A DNA stretch of 64,000 bases from RZYY01 sp036794825. Its GTDB lineage: Bacteria > Bacteroidota > Bacteroidia > Bacteroidales > 4484-276. Of the stretch, positions 9,715 through 18,541 are shown one piece after another. The stretch is taken from the NCBI GenBank assembly GCA_036794825.1, contig DAIRGA010000029.1, positions 3,166-67,165 of the forward strand, written 5' to 3'. Position 1 is the stretch's first letter, and each line of letters opens with the position of its first letter. The translations under genes and the position numbers were made by a program. The notes under the pieces are model-generated. The model saw only the letters and a list, made by a program, of their open reading frames with translations, was not told where the DNA came from and searched no databases.

Positions 9715-10728
9715 TCATAATCGTGCTGTTAACTTTTGGGTGTTGATATCTAATGCGCATTTAAAATGCCCTTCGGGACATTTAGTATAACCATGTAATC
9801 CACATGGCCGGCAGTCGAGCTTTTCATCAATTTCAACTACAGCGGAGTCTTCAGAAAGGGGTCCGAATCCAAAAGCTGTTACCGTTGAGCAAAAAATTGA
9901 TGTTACCGGGGCATTCATAGCGCTGGCAAAATGCTGAGGAGCGCTGTCGTTCACAAAATTCATCCTCGCATCCCTCATTAATGCTGCAGATTCAAGAAAA
10001 GTAAGTTTCCCACACAAATTCAGTGTATTTGGATGTCCGCAACCTATGATGATCCGGTCTGCTGCTGTGTAGTCATTTTTTGCACCGAGAAAATATACAT
10101 ACAAATCATTATCTGACGCTTTCAGGAATTCTATCCATTTCACTTCAGGAAATTGCTTCGTAAACCATAGAGATGTTGGTGAAATGGTAATGTAGGCATG
10201 GGTTTTCAGGTGAGATACTTTCGCAAAATCGTTCTGCGATGGATAGAGCCGCACCGGATAGTTTCGGCTGCAATCGGTGAATGAATCGATAAGCGACAGG
10301 TTTCGGTGGATTTCGTGTTCGCTGCTATCGGGGTTGGCTGATATCCTGTGCTTCAATGCTTTTGTGAAAAAGAGGGAAAAGGGATTTTTGCTGAACCCCA
10401 CTTTAATCCGCGAGCCGGACAGCGTGGTAATCAGCCCGGTGGAAGCAAACCTTTGAAGATTTATCACCACTTCATATTTCTCTTTCCTGATCTGTTTGAC
10501 CAGCGACCTCATCTCCGTGTATTTATTGTTTGCTTTATCCCAGATTATCACGCGACTCAATTTAGGATGCCCGCTCAGCAAAGGCTCAATTCCCTTTTTA
10601 ACCAGAACATCAATGATTGCTCTCGGGAAAAACGCTGACAACTTTTCAATTAACGGAGTAGCCAGCACTACATCGCCGATGGAGGCGGTCTGGATAATCA
10701 GAATCTTATGGATTTTATGGTTTTTCAA
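9715..10728 (-). CDS. Glycosyltransferase family 9 (heptosyltransferase-like)
   Basis: This 337-residue GT-B enzyme resembles the ADP-heptose:LPS heptosyltransferases (WaaC/WaaF). The N-terminus KILIIQTASIGDVVLATPL is the classic GT9 start; the C-terminal half has ITISPTSLWFTKQFP and the donor-site motif NDSAPQHFASAMNAP. A likely role is LPS inner-core assembly at the inner face of the inner membrane. No ATG precedes the conserved start, so the TTG at 10728 is the likely initiation codon. It follows dapD by 14 bases and precedes tsaC by 49. Which sugar it transfers cannot be read from the sequence. Confidence 0.88.
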   Translation of the reverse strand: MKNHKIHKILIIQTASIGDVVLATPLIEKLSAFFPRAIIDVLVKKGIEPLLSGHPKLSRVIIWDKANNKYTEMRSLVKQIRKEKYEVVINLQRFASTGLITTLSGSRIKVGFSKNPFSLFFTKALKHRISANPDSSEHEIHRNLSLIDSFTDCSRNYPVRLYPSQNDFAKVSHLKTHAYITISPTSLWFTKQFPEVKWIEFLKASDNDLYVYFLGAKNDYTAADRIIIGCGHPNTLNLCGKLTFLESAALMRDARMNFVNDSAPQHFASAMNAPVTSIFCSTVTAFGFGPLSEDSAVVEIDEKLDCRPCGLHGYTKCPEGHFKCALDINTQKLTARL

Positions 10729-10742
10729 AATACTAGTCCATT

Positions 10743-11558
10743 TTAAACCGGGACGTCATAATCGCGCAAAGCCTGGTTAAGTGAGGTTTTCAGACCGGTT
10801 GAGGGTTTGCGTTTTCCGATGATCAGCGCACATGGAACCTGGTATTCGCCTGCAGGAAAGGTTTTGGTGAAATTTCCAGGAATCACCACTGACCCTGCAG
10901 GAACGTAACCCTTGTATTCCAGAGGTTTTGAACTGGTTACATCAATTATCCTGGTGGATTTTGTAATCACGACATTAGCCCCAAGAACAGCCTCCCTCTC
11001 TATCCTCACGCCTTCAACCAATATGCACCTCGATCCGATAAAGCAATCATCCTCAACGATTACCGGCGCAGCCTGAACAGGTTCCAAAACACCGCCGATC
11101 CCCACACCACCGCTTAGGTGCACATTTTTACCGATCTGCGCGCACGAACCGACTGTAGCCCAGGTATCTATCATCGTTCCCGAATCCACATAAGCCCCGA
11201 TATTCACATACGAAGGCATCATCACCACACCTCTGCCGAGATATGCGCCGTAGCGGGCAACCGCATGAGGTACAACCCTTACGCCAAGCTCTTTATAATT
11301 ACGCTTCAAAGCCATTTTGTCGTGAAATTCCAAAACACCCGATTCGGTAGTTTCCATATTCCGGATCGGAAAATAAAGAATTACTGCTTTTTTCACCCAT
11401 TCATTTACTTGCCATCCGTCGCTCGTTTTTTCGGCACATCGCAGGGCGCCTTTGTCGAGCAACTCAATTACAGATTCGATAGCCTGAATGGTAATTGGTT
11501 TATTTAATAATTCCCGGTCATTCCAGGCTGCGTTAATTCGGAGTTCTAATTCATCCAT
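10743..11558 (-). CDS. dapD: Tetrahydrodipicolinate N-succinyltransferase
   Basis: The 271-residue enzyme transfers succinyl from succinyl-CoA to tetrahydrodipicolinate in the succinylase branch of lysine and diaminopimelate synthesis. It has a helical N-terminal domain (about 1-95) and a left-handed beta-helix of hexapeptide repeats (about 100-240), including GAYVDSGTMIDTWATVGSCA and GGVGIGGVLEPVQA, which are hallmarks of DapD. It is the first gene of a minus-strand run and is divergent from ruvX; the 65-base gap holds a -7 box for each direction. Length matches the family. Confidence 0.95.
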   Translation of the reverse strand: MDELELRINAAWNDRELLNKPITIQAIESVIELLDKGALRCAEKTSDGWQVNEWVKKAVILYFPIRNMETTESGVLEFHDKMALKRNYKELGVRVVPHAVARYGAYLGRGVVMMPSYVNIGAYVDSGTMIDTWATVGSCAQIGKNVHLSGGVGIGGVLEPVQAAPVIVEDDCFIGSRCILVEGVRIEREAVLGANVVITKSTRIIDVTSSKPLEYKGYVPAGSVVIPGNFTKTFPAGEYQVPCALIIGKRKPSTGLKTSLNQALRDYDVPV

Positions 11559-11578
11559 TGGCGGGCATTTGGTGGCTT

Positions 11579-11586
11579 CAAAATTA
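11579..11586 (-). promoter_or_regulatory. -7 promoter box for dapD
   Basis: On the minus strand this reads TAATTTTG, an exact TAnnTTTG match, placing a start about 14 bases before the dapD ATG. No convincing -33 element is seen. Confidence 0.45.
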
Positions 11587-11604
11587 GAGAAAAATTATTA
11601 TTTC

Positions 11605-11612
11605 TAATTTTG
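11605..11612 (+). promoter_or_regulatory. -7 promoter box for ruvX
   Basis: TAATTTTG on the plus strand mirrors the dapD box 18 bases away. The implied start near 11618 leaves almost no leader before the TTG at 11624 and a short one before the TTG at 11642, which favours the latter. Confidence 0.45.
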
Positions 11613-11641
11613 CACGTACAAAATTGGAAAACAAAGATACT

Positions 11642-12073
11642 TTGGGAAGGATCGTTGCCATAGATTTCGGACAAAAAAGGGTAGGGCTTGCAGTAACCGA
11701 TGAACTGCAAATAATTGCCACTGCGCTGGATACCGTGCACGTCAAAGACATATTCGATTACCTGCAGAAGTACGTTTTGCATGAGAATGTGGAGAAATTC
11801 GTTGTTGGACAACCCCGCAATCTTGACAATTCAGCCTCTGATTCGCAGATTTTTACCGAGCCTTTTGTCCGAAAACTGAAAAAACAATTTCCACAAATCC
11901 CTGTTTTTAGGGTGGATGAACGATTTACTTCAAAAATGGCTAAAGACGTGATTCTCAATTCCGGAATCGGAAAAATGGCCAGGCAGGATAAAAACCTGGT
12001 TGATAAAGTGAGCGCTACGATCATGCTTCAGTCATTTATGCAGGAGCGTTTTCCGACAGAATACATCAAATAA
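11642..12073 (+). CDS. ruvX: Putative pre-16S rRNA nuclease / Holliday junction resolvase (YqgF)
   Basis: An RNase H-fold nuclease of about 143 residues, of the family that trims the 5' end of 16S rRNA and has been described as a Holliday junction resolvase. Motifs are GRIVAIDFGQKRVGLAVTD at the start (first catalytic Asp), QPRNLDNSASD in the middle and VDERFTS plus DKVSATIMLQ near the end. There is no in-frame ATG. Relatives begin MGRI, which matches the TTG at 11642; a second TTG at 11624 would add six residues. It is followed after 9 bases by def, a common housekeeping pairing. Confidence 0.9.
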   Translation: MGRIVAIDFGQKRVGLAVTDELQIIATALDTVHVKDIFDYLQKYVLHENVEKFVVGQPRNLDNSASDSQIFTEPFVRKLKKQFPQIPVFRVDERFTSKMAKDVILNSGIGKMARQDKNLVDKVSATIMLQSFMQERFPTEYIK

Positions 12074-12082
12074 AATTTTACA

Positions 12083-12649
12083 ATGATACTTCCGATTGTT
12101 GCATATGGTCATCCGGTGCTGAAAAAAGTTGCTGAAGAAATCCCGCAGGATTATCCCGGCATTAACGATTTGATTGTCAATATGTTCGAGACTATGTATT
12201 CATCCAGCGGTATTGGGCTGGCGGCTCCACAGGTAAATCATTCAATCCGGGTTTTTATTGTGGATGCAACACCCCTGGCCGATGAGCATCCCGAACTGAC
12301 AGATTTTAAACGGGTTTTTATCAACCCCATCATTGTTGAAGATTCCGACGAAATGGAAGCCGCTGAAGAGGGTTGCCTGAGCATCCCCAACATACGCGAA
12401 AATGTGCTCCGCCACAAAGAGATTGTGGTGGAATATTATGATGAAAACTGGAACCTGAAGGAGGAAAAATTTGAAGGGTTTGCAGCACGCGTTGTCCAGC
12501 ATGAATACGACCATATCGAAGGTGTTTTGTTTGTGGAGCGCATCAATACCCTGCGCAAAACCATGATTAACCGTAAACTGAAAAACATCTCCACCGGAGA
12601 AGTGGATGTGGATTACAAAATGCTCTTCCCGCTCAGGAAGAAAAAGTAA
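12083..12649 (+). CDS. def: Peptide deformylase
   Basis: The 188-residue metalloenzyme removes the formyl group from the N-terminal methionine of new proteins at the ribosome. All three family motifs are present: GIGLAAPQ, EEGCLSIP with the metal-binding cysteine, and QHEYDH with the two metal-binding histidines and catalytic glutamate. It follows ruvX by 9 bases and precedes a TPR lipoprotein by 36, so the three may form an operon. Length is normal for a type I deformylase. Confidence 0.96.
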   Translation: MILPIVAYGHPVLKKVAEEIPQDYPGINDLIVNMFETMYSSSGIGLAAPQVNHSIRVFIVDATPLADEHPELTDFKRVFINPIIVEDSDEMEAAEEGCLSIPNIRENVLRHKEIVVEYYDENWNLKEEKFEGFAARVVQHEYDHIEGVLFVERINTLRKTMINRKLKNISTGEVDVDYKMLFPLRKKK

Positions 12650-12685
12650 GAAAGAACTTATTCATTAACTATAATTCAAATAGAA

Positions 12686-13228
12686 ATGACCAGAAGATTA
12701 ACAGGCATTGTGTTGATTATTACAGTATTGATCGTAGTAACAGGCTGCCAGAGCCCCCGGTCAAAAGCAGTGAAAAACATCGAAAATTTTGAGACCTCGA
12801 TCTTCGATCAGAACGGGATGGTTGACCGAACCAAAGTTGGCGAATTGATAGATCTTTACATTGGTTTTGCTGATAATTTCAGCGCTGATACCCTTGCGCC
12901 GATTTACCTTTTCAAAGCTGCCGACATGGCAATGAATACCAACCGCTCCTTGCAGGCCATTCAGCTTTACGAAAGAATCATCGAACAATACAGCGGCTAC
13001 GCAAAGGCCCCGGAAGCGCTCTTTTTGCAGGGATATGTTTACGAAAATAACCTGAACCGGCTTGACAAAGCTGAGGAGATCTACAAAAAATTTATCGAAC
13101 TCTATCCCGACAATGATTTTGCCGATGATGCCGAGGTTTCGTTGCAATACCTTGGTAAAACCCCCGAAGAGCTGATTGAGATTTTTCAGCAGCAGTCAGA
13201 ATCAGCCGCTGTAAAAGAGGAAGATTAA
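12686..13228 (+). CDS. TPR lipoprotein
   Basis: A 180-residue lipoprotein with a hydrophobic signal peptide ending in the lipobox VTGC (C21). The mature part contains about two to three tetratricopeptide-like repeats, for example SLQAIQLYERIIEQYSGYA and LDKAEEIYKKFIELYPDND, in the style of BamD/YbgF proteins. It is probably anchored in a membrane facing the periplasm and may mediate protein-protein contacts. It is shorter than BamD (about 240-280 residues), so I do not assign it to the Bam complex. Confidence 0.8.
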   Translation: MTRRLTGIVLIITVLIVVTGCQSPRSKAVKNIENFETSIFDQNGMVDRTKVGELIDLYIGFADNFSADTLAPIYLFKAADMAMNTNRSLQAIQLYERIIEQYSGYAKAPEALFLQGYVYENNLNRLDKAEEIYKKFIELYPDNDFADDAEVSLQYLGKTPEELIEIFQQQSESAAVKEED

Positions 13229-13385
13229 TAAGCAGCTCAGCAGGTTTGAAAGCCTGGCCTGCAAGTATAGTGTTGCCCAAGAAGATACAAGATATCAAAG
13301 CAGGCAAAACTGAAAAAATTGATTTCTCTTTTTCAAGCTGTGTTCCTTAGCACCTTGGTGGCCTTTAATCATTCAGGGCAGGTTG

Positions 13386-14198
13386 CTACTTGACCGGCTT
13401 TTCTTCGATATTGAATTCCGCATCAAGGAACTTTTTCAGTTGTGATGGGGTAATATTCAAATTGATTTCACCGCTCTGAAAGCAGGAGATATGTCCGGTT
13501 TCTTCAGAAACTATGATGGCGATGGCATCGGTTTTTTCGGTAATCCCCAGTGCTGCCCTGTGCCTTAATCCCAGTTCACCGGCCAGGTTTTGATTGCCCG
13601 AAACGGGCAAAATAGACCTTGCAGACTTGATCCTGTTGTTCAGAATAATAACAGCTCCGTCGTGCAGCGGACTGTTCTTGAAAAAGAGGTTCATGATAAG
13701 ATCCTCAGAAATCCTTGCATCCACCGCCTGACCGGATTCGGTGTATTGCCTTAACTCGTTGAGCCGCGCAATCACGATAAGTGCTCCGGTTTTGGTGAGC
13801 GACATCTTCCTGCATGCCGAAACGATTGGGTCAACGTCCAGGTTTTTGATTATTCCGGTCGAAAACTTCAGAAATCCGAACCGCTTCCTCATTTTATCCA
13901 GAAAGCGCGGCGTACCGATCAACAGTAGAAACTGCCTGATTTCAGGCTGAAAAACAATAATCAGCGCAATAAAACCTACCGAGATGAATGCGCCAAGGAT
14001 CTGGCTCAGCATCTCCATTTCGAGCAACAGAACAATCCTCCACAAAATGAAAATGGAAATAATGCCCAGGAATATGTTGGTGGCTGCAGTACCTTTTAAA
14101 AGATTGTAAAGGACGTACATCAGCACGGCAACTAAAAAAATGTCAATCAGATCGGTGAGTTTGATCTGGATGAATGCCGTAATGAGTAGTTCAGTCAT
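13386..14198 (-). CDS. cdaA: Diadenylate cyclase (CdaA type), c-di-AMP synthase
   Basis: A 270-residue membrane enzyme that condenses two ATP to c-di-AMP, a signal for potassium, osmotic and cell-wall balance. Three hydrophobic segments lie in about the first 95 residues, followed by a DAC domain with the catalytic LHDGA and RHRAA motifs. The frame is open to 14219 (TTG), but a -7 box at 14217-14224 overlaps that codon, so the ATG at 14198 (MTELLITAF) is preferred. It is divergent from the Lon-N gene. The usual Firmicute neighbours (cdaR, glmM) are absent, as expected in Bacteroidota. Confidence 0.93.
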   Translation of the reverse strand: MTELLITAFIQIKLTDLIDIFLVAVLMYVLYNLLKGTAATNIFLGIISIFILWRIVLLLEMEMLSQILGAFISVGFIALIIVFQPEIRQFLLLIGTPRFLDKMRKRFGFLKFSTGIIKNLDVDPIVSACRKMSLTKTGALIVIARLNELRQYTESGQAVDARISEDLIMNLFFKNSPLHDGAVIILNNRIKSARSILPVSGNQNLAGELGLRHRAALGITEKTDAIAIIVSEETGHISCFQSGEINLNITPSQLKKFLDAEFNIEEKPVK

Positions 14199-14216
14199 AA
14201 ATTGGTTTTGACCGGC

Positions 14217-14224
14217 CAAAATTA
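14217..14224 (-). promoter_or_regulatory. -7 promoter box for cdaA
   Basis: On the minus strand this reads TAATTTTG, an exact -7 match, about 19-26 bases before the ATG at 14198. It supports that start codon. Confidence 0.45.
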
Positions 14225-14309
14225 ATCAAAAGATACAACTCCGGAAGGCAGCAGCACAAACATTTTCGCCGTTCTGGTGTTTATTGTCTGAAAAGATCAA
14301 AAAAGAGTA

Positions 14310-14924
14310 ATGTCAGAAACCAAAAATAAATTCCCTCTATTTCCTTTAGGTTTAATAGTGATGCCCGGCGAAATTCAGCCGCTTCACATTTTTGAGCCAC
14401 GCTACAAGCAGTTGATCCGAGATATTGAAGCTGGCGACGGGCGTTTTGGAATACCTTTTATTGTCAACGGAAGAATTTGTCATTTTGGCTCATGCGTTTC
14501 GCTGCACAAGATACTGGCTGTTAGTCCAACCGGCGAAATGGATATTTTGGTCAAAGGGGAGAGCATTATCAGTGTCGAATCGGCCGAGGACATTTTGGAC
14601 GGAAAACTTTACGGTGGCGGAACTATAAAGATTTTAAACGAGTTCAATACCGAACCTTCAGATGAACTGATATCAGAATTTAAAAATTACCAAAGTCAGC
14701 TGGCCAGAATAAATAAAATGGATTTCGAACCGGAGACTGAGGTAGCTCACCCCAAAATTTTGGACATTGCCGGGCAACTGCCCCTGGAAAATGAAGAGAA
14801 ATACTCGTTCCTGAAACTCAGTTGCACATCAAAGCGTGAGGAATTCCTCCTCAGCAAACTCAGGTTTCTGCACATGATAAACGTGAAGCTGGAGCAGGTG
14901 GGATACCGGTTCTATCTAAACTAA
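14310..14924 (+). CDS. Lon substrate-binding (LON N-terminal) domain protein
   Basis: A 204-residue protein made of a stand-alone LON N-terminal domain: PLFPLGLIVMPGEIQPLHIF at the start, then EPRYKQLIRDIEAGDGRFGI, and a helical tail. It has no AAA+ or protease domain, so it is not the Lon protease. Stand-alone copies are widespread and may bind or deliver substrates; their role is not settled. It is divergent from cdaA and convergent with the ankyrin-phosphatase gene, which ends 15 bases beyond it. Confidence 0.88.
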   Translation: MSETKNKFPLFPLGLIVMPGEIQPLHIFEPRYKQLIRDIEAGDGRFGIPFIVNGRICHFGSCVSLHKILAVSPTGEMDILVKGESIISVESAEDILDGKLYGGGTIKILNEFNTEPSDELISEFKNYQSQLARINKMDFEPETEVAHPKILDIAGQLPLENEEKYSFLKLSCTSKREEFLLSKLRFLHMINVKLEQVGYRFYLN

Positions 14925-14939
14925 ACCGGATTATGCGAA

Positions 14940-16565
14940 TCATTTATCATCAGGTTGGCGCTCAATTAAAAGCTCTTTAGTACCGTCGTTTTTAAGCCTG
15001 AAATACTTGCCGTTTTCTATAAGCAATGCCTCGGCAACAACTCCCTGAGGATCAATCGGCACGTCAATGGCAATCACTTTTTCATCGTATAATGCTGAAA
15101 GTCTGTCAACAAACGAATGGGCTATGACGAACTTAGACGCTCCATAAAAACTTGCAATCTGGTTTACTTCCTCCTGAGAAATTTTTCCAATATCCTGAAA
15201 GTCATAAATATAACCTCTGTACCACAATGGTCCGAACTTACCGAGGATCAGGTTGGTTTCTTCGGGGAAACGATTAGGATGGGTGGGTTCTTTGGCAAGG
15301 AAATTTTGAAGCAGGAAGTTGATTCGCTCAATGGTGAGATTGTTTCTCATCATCTCTGCTGAAAGTCCGGCATGTCCAAACACACAGCCATTTATGCTGA
15401 CAATGGTATTTCTCGTCCGAAGCCACTGACCAAGCTCAGTTCTCTGATCGAAAAATGATGCATAGTCTTTTGAAAAATAGTTGGTCAACAGCCTGTACTT
15501 CTGGCTGATGTATCGGATATCGTTGATCAAGGCCATCACTTCATGATTGCCCAGCAGCATATGCACGCGACCACCATGCTTTCGCGATTTTATATCCAGT
15601 TGATGAATTAGCCAAAGGGATTCTGTAACTTCGTCTCCACGATCGAAAAGATCTCCCAGAAAAACCAGATGTCCGTTACCAAAAGTCCATTCCAGACTTT
15701 CGTTAATAACGCCTGTATTGATAAGGAATTTTCTGAAGGCGCCGCAATTTCCGTGGATATCCCCTAATGCAATCACTTTATTAATATCCTGATATTCCCA
15801 GGGATCGCTCCTTTTTGGCAGAAAAAGCGGATAAATGGCAGTATCTCCGGCAAAACCGGCCACGGTTTTTTCCTTCCCAACCACAAAATAGTCACACCTC
15901 ATAATTGGGTAGTTTTTCACACTGTCATTTTTTAAATAAAACATCCTGACTGTTGAATCGGAGTACCATTCAATGTGCGGTCCGTCGGTGATGGGGGGTA
16001 TGGTAGCGAAAAAATGGCGCTGTTCGATCGTTTTCACCAGGTATTGAGCCACTTCGCGGTGGTTGGAGGCATTGGCCAGATCGAGCGCAGTGAACCCTGC
16101 TTTGTTCCTGATGTTGGCGTCTGCTCCCCATTCAACCAGAATTTTCACAAAAGCAAGTTTTCCCCGCTCGGAAGCAAAAGCAAGTGCTGTTGGTCCTCCA
16201 TTAATAATTGCATCAGGGTTGGCTCCACTTCGGAGAAGCCGCAGAACGATAGCTGGCTGATTGCGCCGGATAGCATGAACAAGAGGCGTCGTGCCATTTC
16301 CCGGAAGATCAGGGTCAGCGCCATTTTGCAAAAGAAAGTTGATCGAAATGATTGATTTTGCTACGATTGCCTGGCTCAGCAGGGTCATTTCCTTTGGGCC
16401 GTAATGCCCGTTAACAGGATTGTGCCGGATAAACTCTCCTATGGCTGAAATGTTGCCTCTTGATATTGCTTTAAATACATCTTTTTCCTGCAACCTGCCT
16501 TCATTTTGACCTGATAGCAGGTTTTGAATCAGTAGTATAAAAGTTGTTAAATACCAGAATTTCAT
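14940..16565 (-). CDS. Secreted ankyrin-repeat metallophosphoesterase
   Basis: This 541-residue protein joins a signal peptide (cleavage near residue 20), about four ankyrin repeats (roughly 30-180, for example GTTPLVHAIRRNQPAIVLRL and GFTALDLANASNHREVAQYL), and a calcineurin-like phosphoesterase domain (about 255-525). The metal-binding motifs are present: GDIHGN, GDLFDRGD, LLGNHE and FGHAGLS. The phosphatase half resembles bacterial PPP/Shewanella-like phosphatases. Activity should be periplasmic or extracellular. Ankyrin plus PPP in one secreted polypeptide is unusual. The gene lies 57 bases downstream of the CotH-like/DUF4956 pair on the same strand and may be co-transcribed. Its substrate is unknown. 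Confidence 0.88.
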   Translation of the reverse strand: MKFWYLTTFILLIQNLLSGQNEGRLQEKDVFKAISRGNISAIGEFIRHNPVNGHYGPKEMTLLSQAIVAKSIISINFLLQNGADPDLPGNGTTPLVHAIRRNQPAIVLRLLRSGANPDAIINGGPTALAFASERGKLAFVKILVEWGADANIRNKAGFTALDLANASNHREVAQYLVKTIEQRHFFATIPPITDGPHIEWYSDSTVRMFYLKNDSVKNYPIMRCDYFVVGKEKTVAGFAGDTAIYPLFLPKRSDPWEYQDINKVIALGDIHGNCGAFRKFLINTGVINESLEWTFGNGHLVFLGDLFDRGDEVTESLWLIHQLDIKSRKHGGRVHMLLGNHEVMALINDIRYISQKYRLLTNYFSKDYASFFDQRTELGQWLRTRNTIVSINGCVFGHAGLSAEMMRNNLTIERINFLLQNFLAKEPTHPNRFPEETNLILGKFGPLWYRGYIYDFQDIGKISQEEVNQIASFYGASKFVIAHSFVDRLSALYDEKVIAIDVPIDPQGVVAEALLIENGKYFRLKNDGTKELLIERQPDDK

Positions 16566-16622
16566 CCGATTATCGAATTATCTTGTTTGCTGAATATTCT
16601 TTTTGTGAAGCTTGTTAACTTA

Positions 16623-17657
16623 TTACAGACATTCGATCATCAGTTTACTTCTTATCAACCTCTCGTTGTTTATCAGATAATAAAACTCCTCCAGGTACCC
16701 GATGATATCCCGCTTTTCGCTTTTCGACAGTAGTGGATAGTTATTGATTAACTGATAGATATCTGATTTTTTCGATTCAAAAAAGTTAGCATACTCCTGA
16801 AACTGGTCAAAAGGCCGGCATTGTCCACGGTACACTCTTTCACGAACCGTTTTTGTTCCAAAACGGGGCAGGGGAACGGCATAATGTGAGTTGACCACGC
16901 CACACCAGTCGAAATCGTAAGGGATTGCATGAGGTGGCTCACCCGTAACAATATCGAAAAGCTGTATGTTGTGCTGAGTTGTAACCGCCCAGTCGGTGTT
17001 TCCAATCATGTACTGAAACATGGAAACCATCCCAATATACCAGAAGTTGGTACTGTCGGGCAGCATATATTTTCTGTCGCTCTTTTTGCAATTTAGCCTG
17101 TCTTCAATGGCTTCATCAGGCTCGACAAGGATAGCCAGGCTGGTTTGAGGCTTCATTTTCCCACTGTCGTCAATATAGGTTATTTCGGTTAATCTGGCCC
17201 GGTAGCTGGTATCGCTGAGCAGGTTGAATATCCTGTAAACCAGATATTCCCTGACAATATATTTTTGGTAACTGTTGATGTTTGATTTGCAGTGTGTTAC
17301 CAATTTCATCTTATCAGTTCCCTCAAAGATAGTATTGACGGTTTGTTTCTTTTTGAAATTCAGCCGCAGGGGCGGAAATGAGCAATTCTTCGGATCACGT
17401 CTGAATTTTCCTCGTGTTCTGAGCATCGTTAGGAGTCGCACCGTGTCTCCCTCGTGAACATATTCGACGGTACCCGGATGTTCCTCTCTTTCGTCGCCAA
17501 CATCCCTTAGCAGCGATTTCAGGTCAGTCTTTATGGTAAGTTTAAGAATGTCATTTGATTGAAAAAGGGGCAGGGGTGCAGTAGCGACCTTTTCCTGGGA
17601 GAATAGCCTCATGGAGCTTAGAAATAATGCGGAAGCAAGGAATAAGATTTTCTTCAT
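16623..17657 (-). CDS. Secreted CotH-like protein
   Basis: A 344-residue protein with a signal peptide (about 1-20). The core follows the CotH order: LRTRGKFRR, then a conserved CSFPPLRLNF strand, VREYLVYRIFNLLSD, and near residue 235 IGNTDWAVTTQHNIQLFD followed by IPYDFDWCGVV. The HN and DFD elements correspond to the metal and catalytic positions of CotH atypical kinases, but overall similarity is low and activity is untested. Its ATG overlaps the DUF4956 stop codon by four bases (ATGA), so the two are translationally coupled. Family membership is my judgement from motif order. Confidence 0.68.
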   Translation of the reverse strand: MKKILFLASALFLSSMRLFSQEKVATAPLPLFQSNDILKLTIKTDLKSLLRDVGDEREEHPGTVEYVHEGDTVRLLTMLRTRGKFRRDPKNCSFPPLRLNFKKKQTVNTIFEGTDKMKLVTHCKSNINSYQKYIVREYLVYRIFNLLSDTSYRARLTEITYIDDSGKMKPQTSLAILVEPDEAIEDRLNCKKSDRKYMLPDSTNFWYIGMVSMFQYMIGNTDWAVTTQHNIQLFDIVTGEPPHAIPYDFDWCGVVNSHYAVPLPRFGTKTVRERVYRGQCRPFDQFQEYANFFESKKSDIYQLINNYPLLSKSEKRDIIGYLEEFYYLINNERLIRSKLMIECL

Positions 17658-18367
17658 GGTTTTTCTCGTTTCCTTTCCGGCTTGTTTTTCTCCTTCATCG
17701 TGAAATGGTCGAAAGTCATACTTTCGAAGAAATTAGTGGAGAATTTATCCCAGAAATAGTAGATGGTAATCTCTGCGGTTCCCCTGTCGAAGTTGATTTT
17801 CCCAATCTCTACTCTGTTGATTTTTAATCCTGTACGTAGTTCCAGATCATCAATAAATTTAATCTGGTTGGCGGGTTTTATGAGTTCGATATTATCATAC
17901 AAAATCGCTTTGCTCGATTCGTGTTTGTAGCTCCAGAAATACTCAATAATGGCAGTAATTACAATGATGCAGATGTTGGCAAATAAAAGCTCGGAATAAC
18001 TGATTGCGCGGTCGGAGAGGGCATTCATCACCGAAATTCCAATCACCAGAAAGAGATAAGTCATCTCTTTAATAGGAATTGTATCGGTTCGGTAGCGAAT
18101 GATGCCAAACAGCGCAAAAAATCCCAGGGCAAAACCCAATTGCAACTGCACATTCTGAAGCAGGAAGGATACAAAGAAAACGGCAATACTGATTAGGATA
18201 TAGGTAAAAAGATAGTCTTTTCGCCGGGAGTTGGCGTAGTAAACATATCGAACCAAAACCAGTGTAAAAGCCAGATTCAATGAGAATCTGAACACCATTA
18301 CAAGGAACTCCTGTTGTTTGAAAAACTCGACACCAAAAAGTTGTAAAGCAGTTAAGAACTGAAGCAT
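17654..18367 (-). CDS. DUF4956 membrane protein
   Basis: The 237-residue protein has about five hydrophobic segments in residues 25-165, including the conserved GFALGFFALFGIIRYRT and TYLFLVIGISVMNALSD, then a soluble C-terminal domain of about 70 residues. These strings fit the DUF4956 family. In other bacteria such genes commonly sit beside VTC-type polyphosphate polymerases and CotH proteins. Here the CotH-like gene overlaps it by 4 bases but no VTC gene is in the window. Its own promoter (TTTA-N19-TATCTTTG) lies 57-87 bases upstream. Function unknown; a role with the CotH-like protein at the envelope is an inference. Confidence 0.8.
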   Translation of the reverse strand: MLQFLTALQLFGVEFFKQQEFLVMVFRFSLNLAFTLVLVRYVYYANSRRKDYLFTYILISIAVFFVSFLLQNVQLQLGFALGFFALFGIIRYRTDTIPIKEMTYLFLVIGISVMNALSDRAISYSELLFANICIIVITAIIEYFWSYKHESSKAILYDNIELIKPANQIKFIDDLELRTGLKINRVEIGKINFDRGTAEITIYYFWDKFSTNFFESMTFDHFTMKEKNKPERKREKP

Positions 18368-18423
18368 AGGATGTTATCGTATTAGGTTCAACCGTAAGCA
18401 AGACAAAACATTGTCCTTAGCTG

Positions 18424-18454
18424 CAAAGATAACACTTTTGGTTTCGCTGGTAAA
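18424..18454 (-). promoter_or_regulatory. Promoter of the DUF4956-CotH-like operon
   Basis: On the minus strand this reads TTTA, 19 bases, TATCTTTG: a perfect -7 element and a three-of-four -33 match at normal spacing. The start would lie about 50 bases before the ATG at 18367. Confidence 0.65.
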
Positions 18455-18541
18455 AACGCAACCCGTCAGAATCAGGCAAGTGATAATGGTGAAATCTACT
18501 CATTAGCAACGGGTTGCGCTTATTATCAGCGGTTCGCATGG

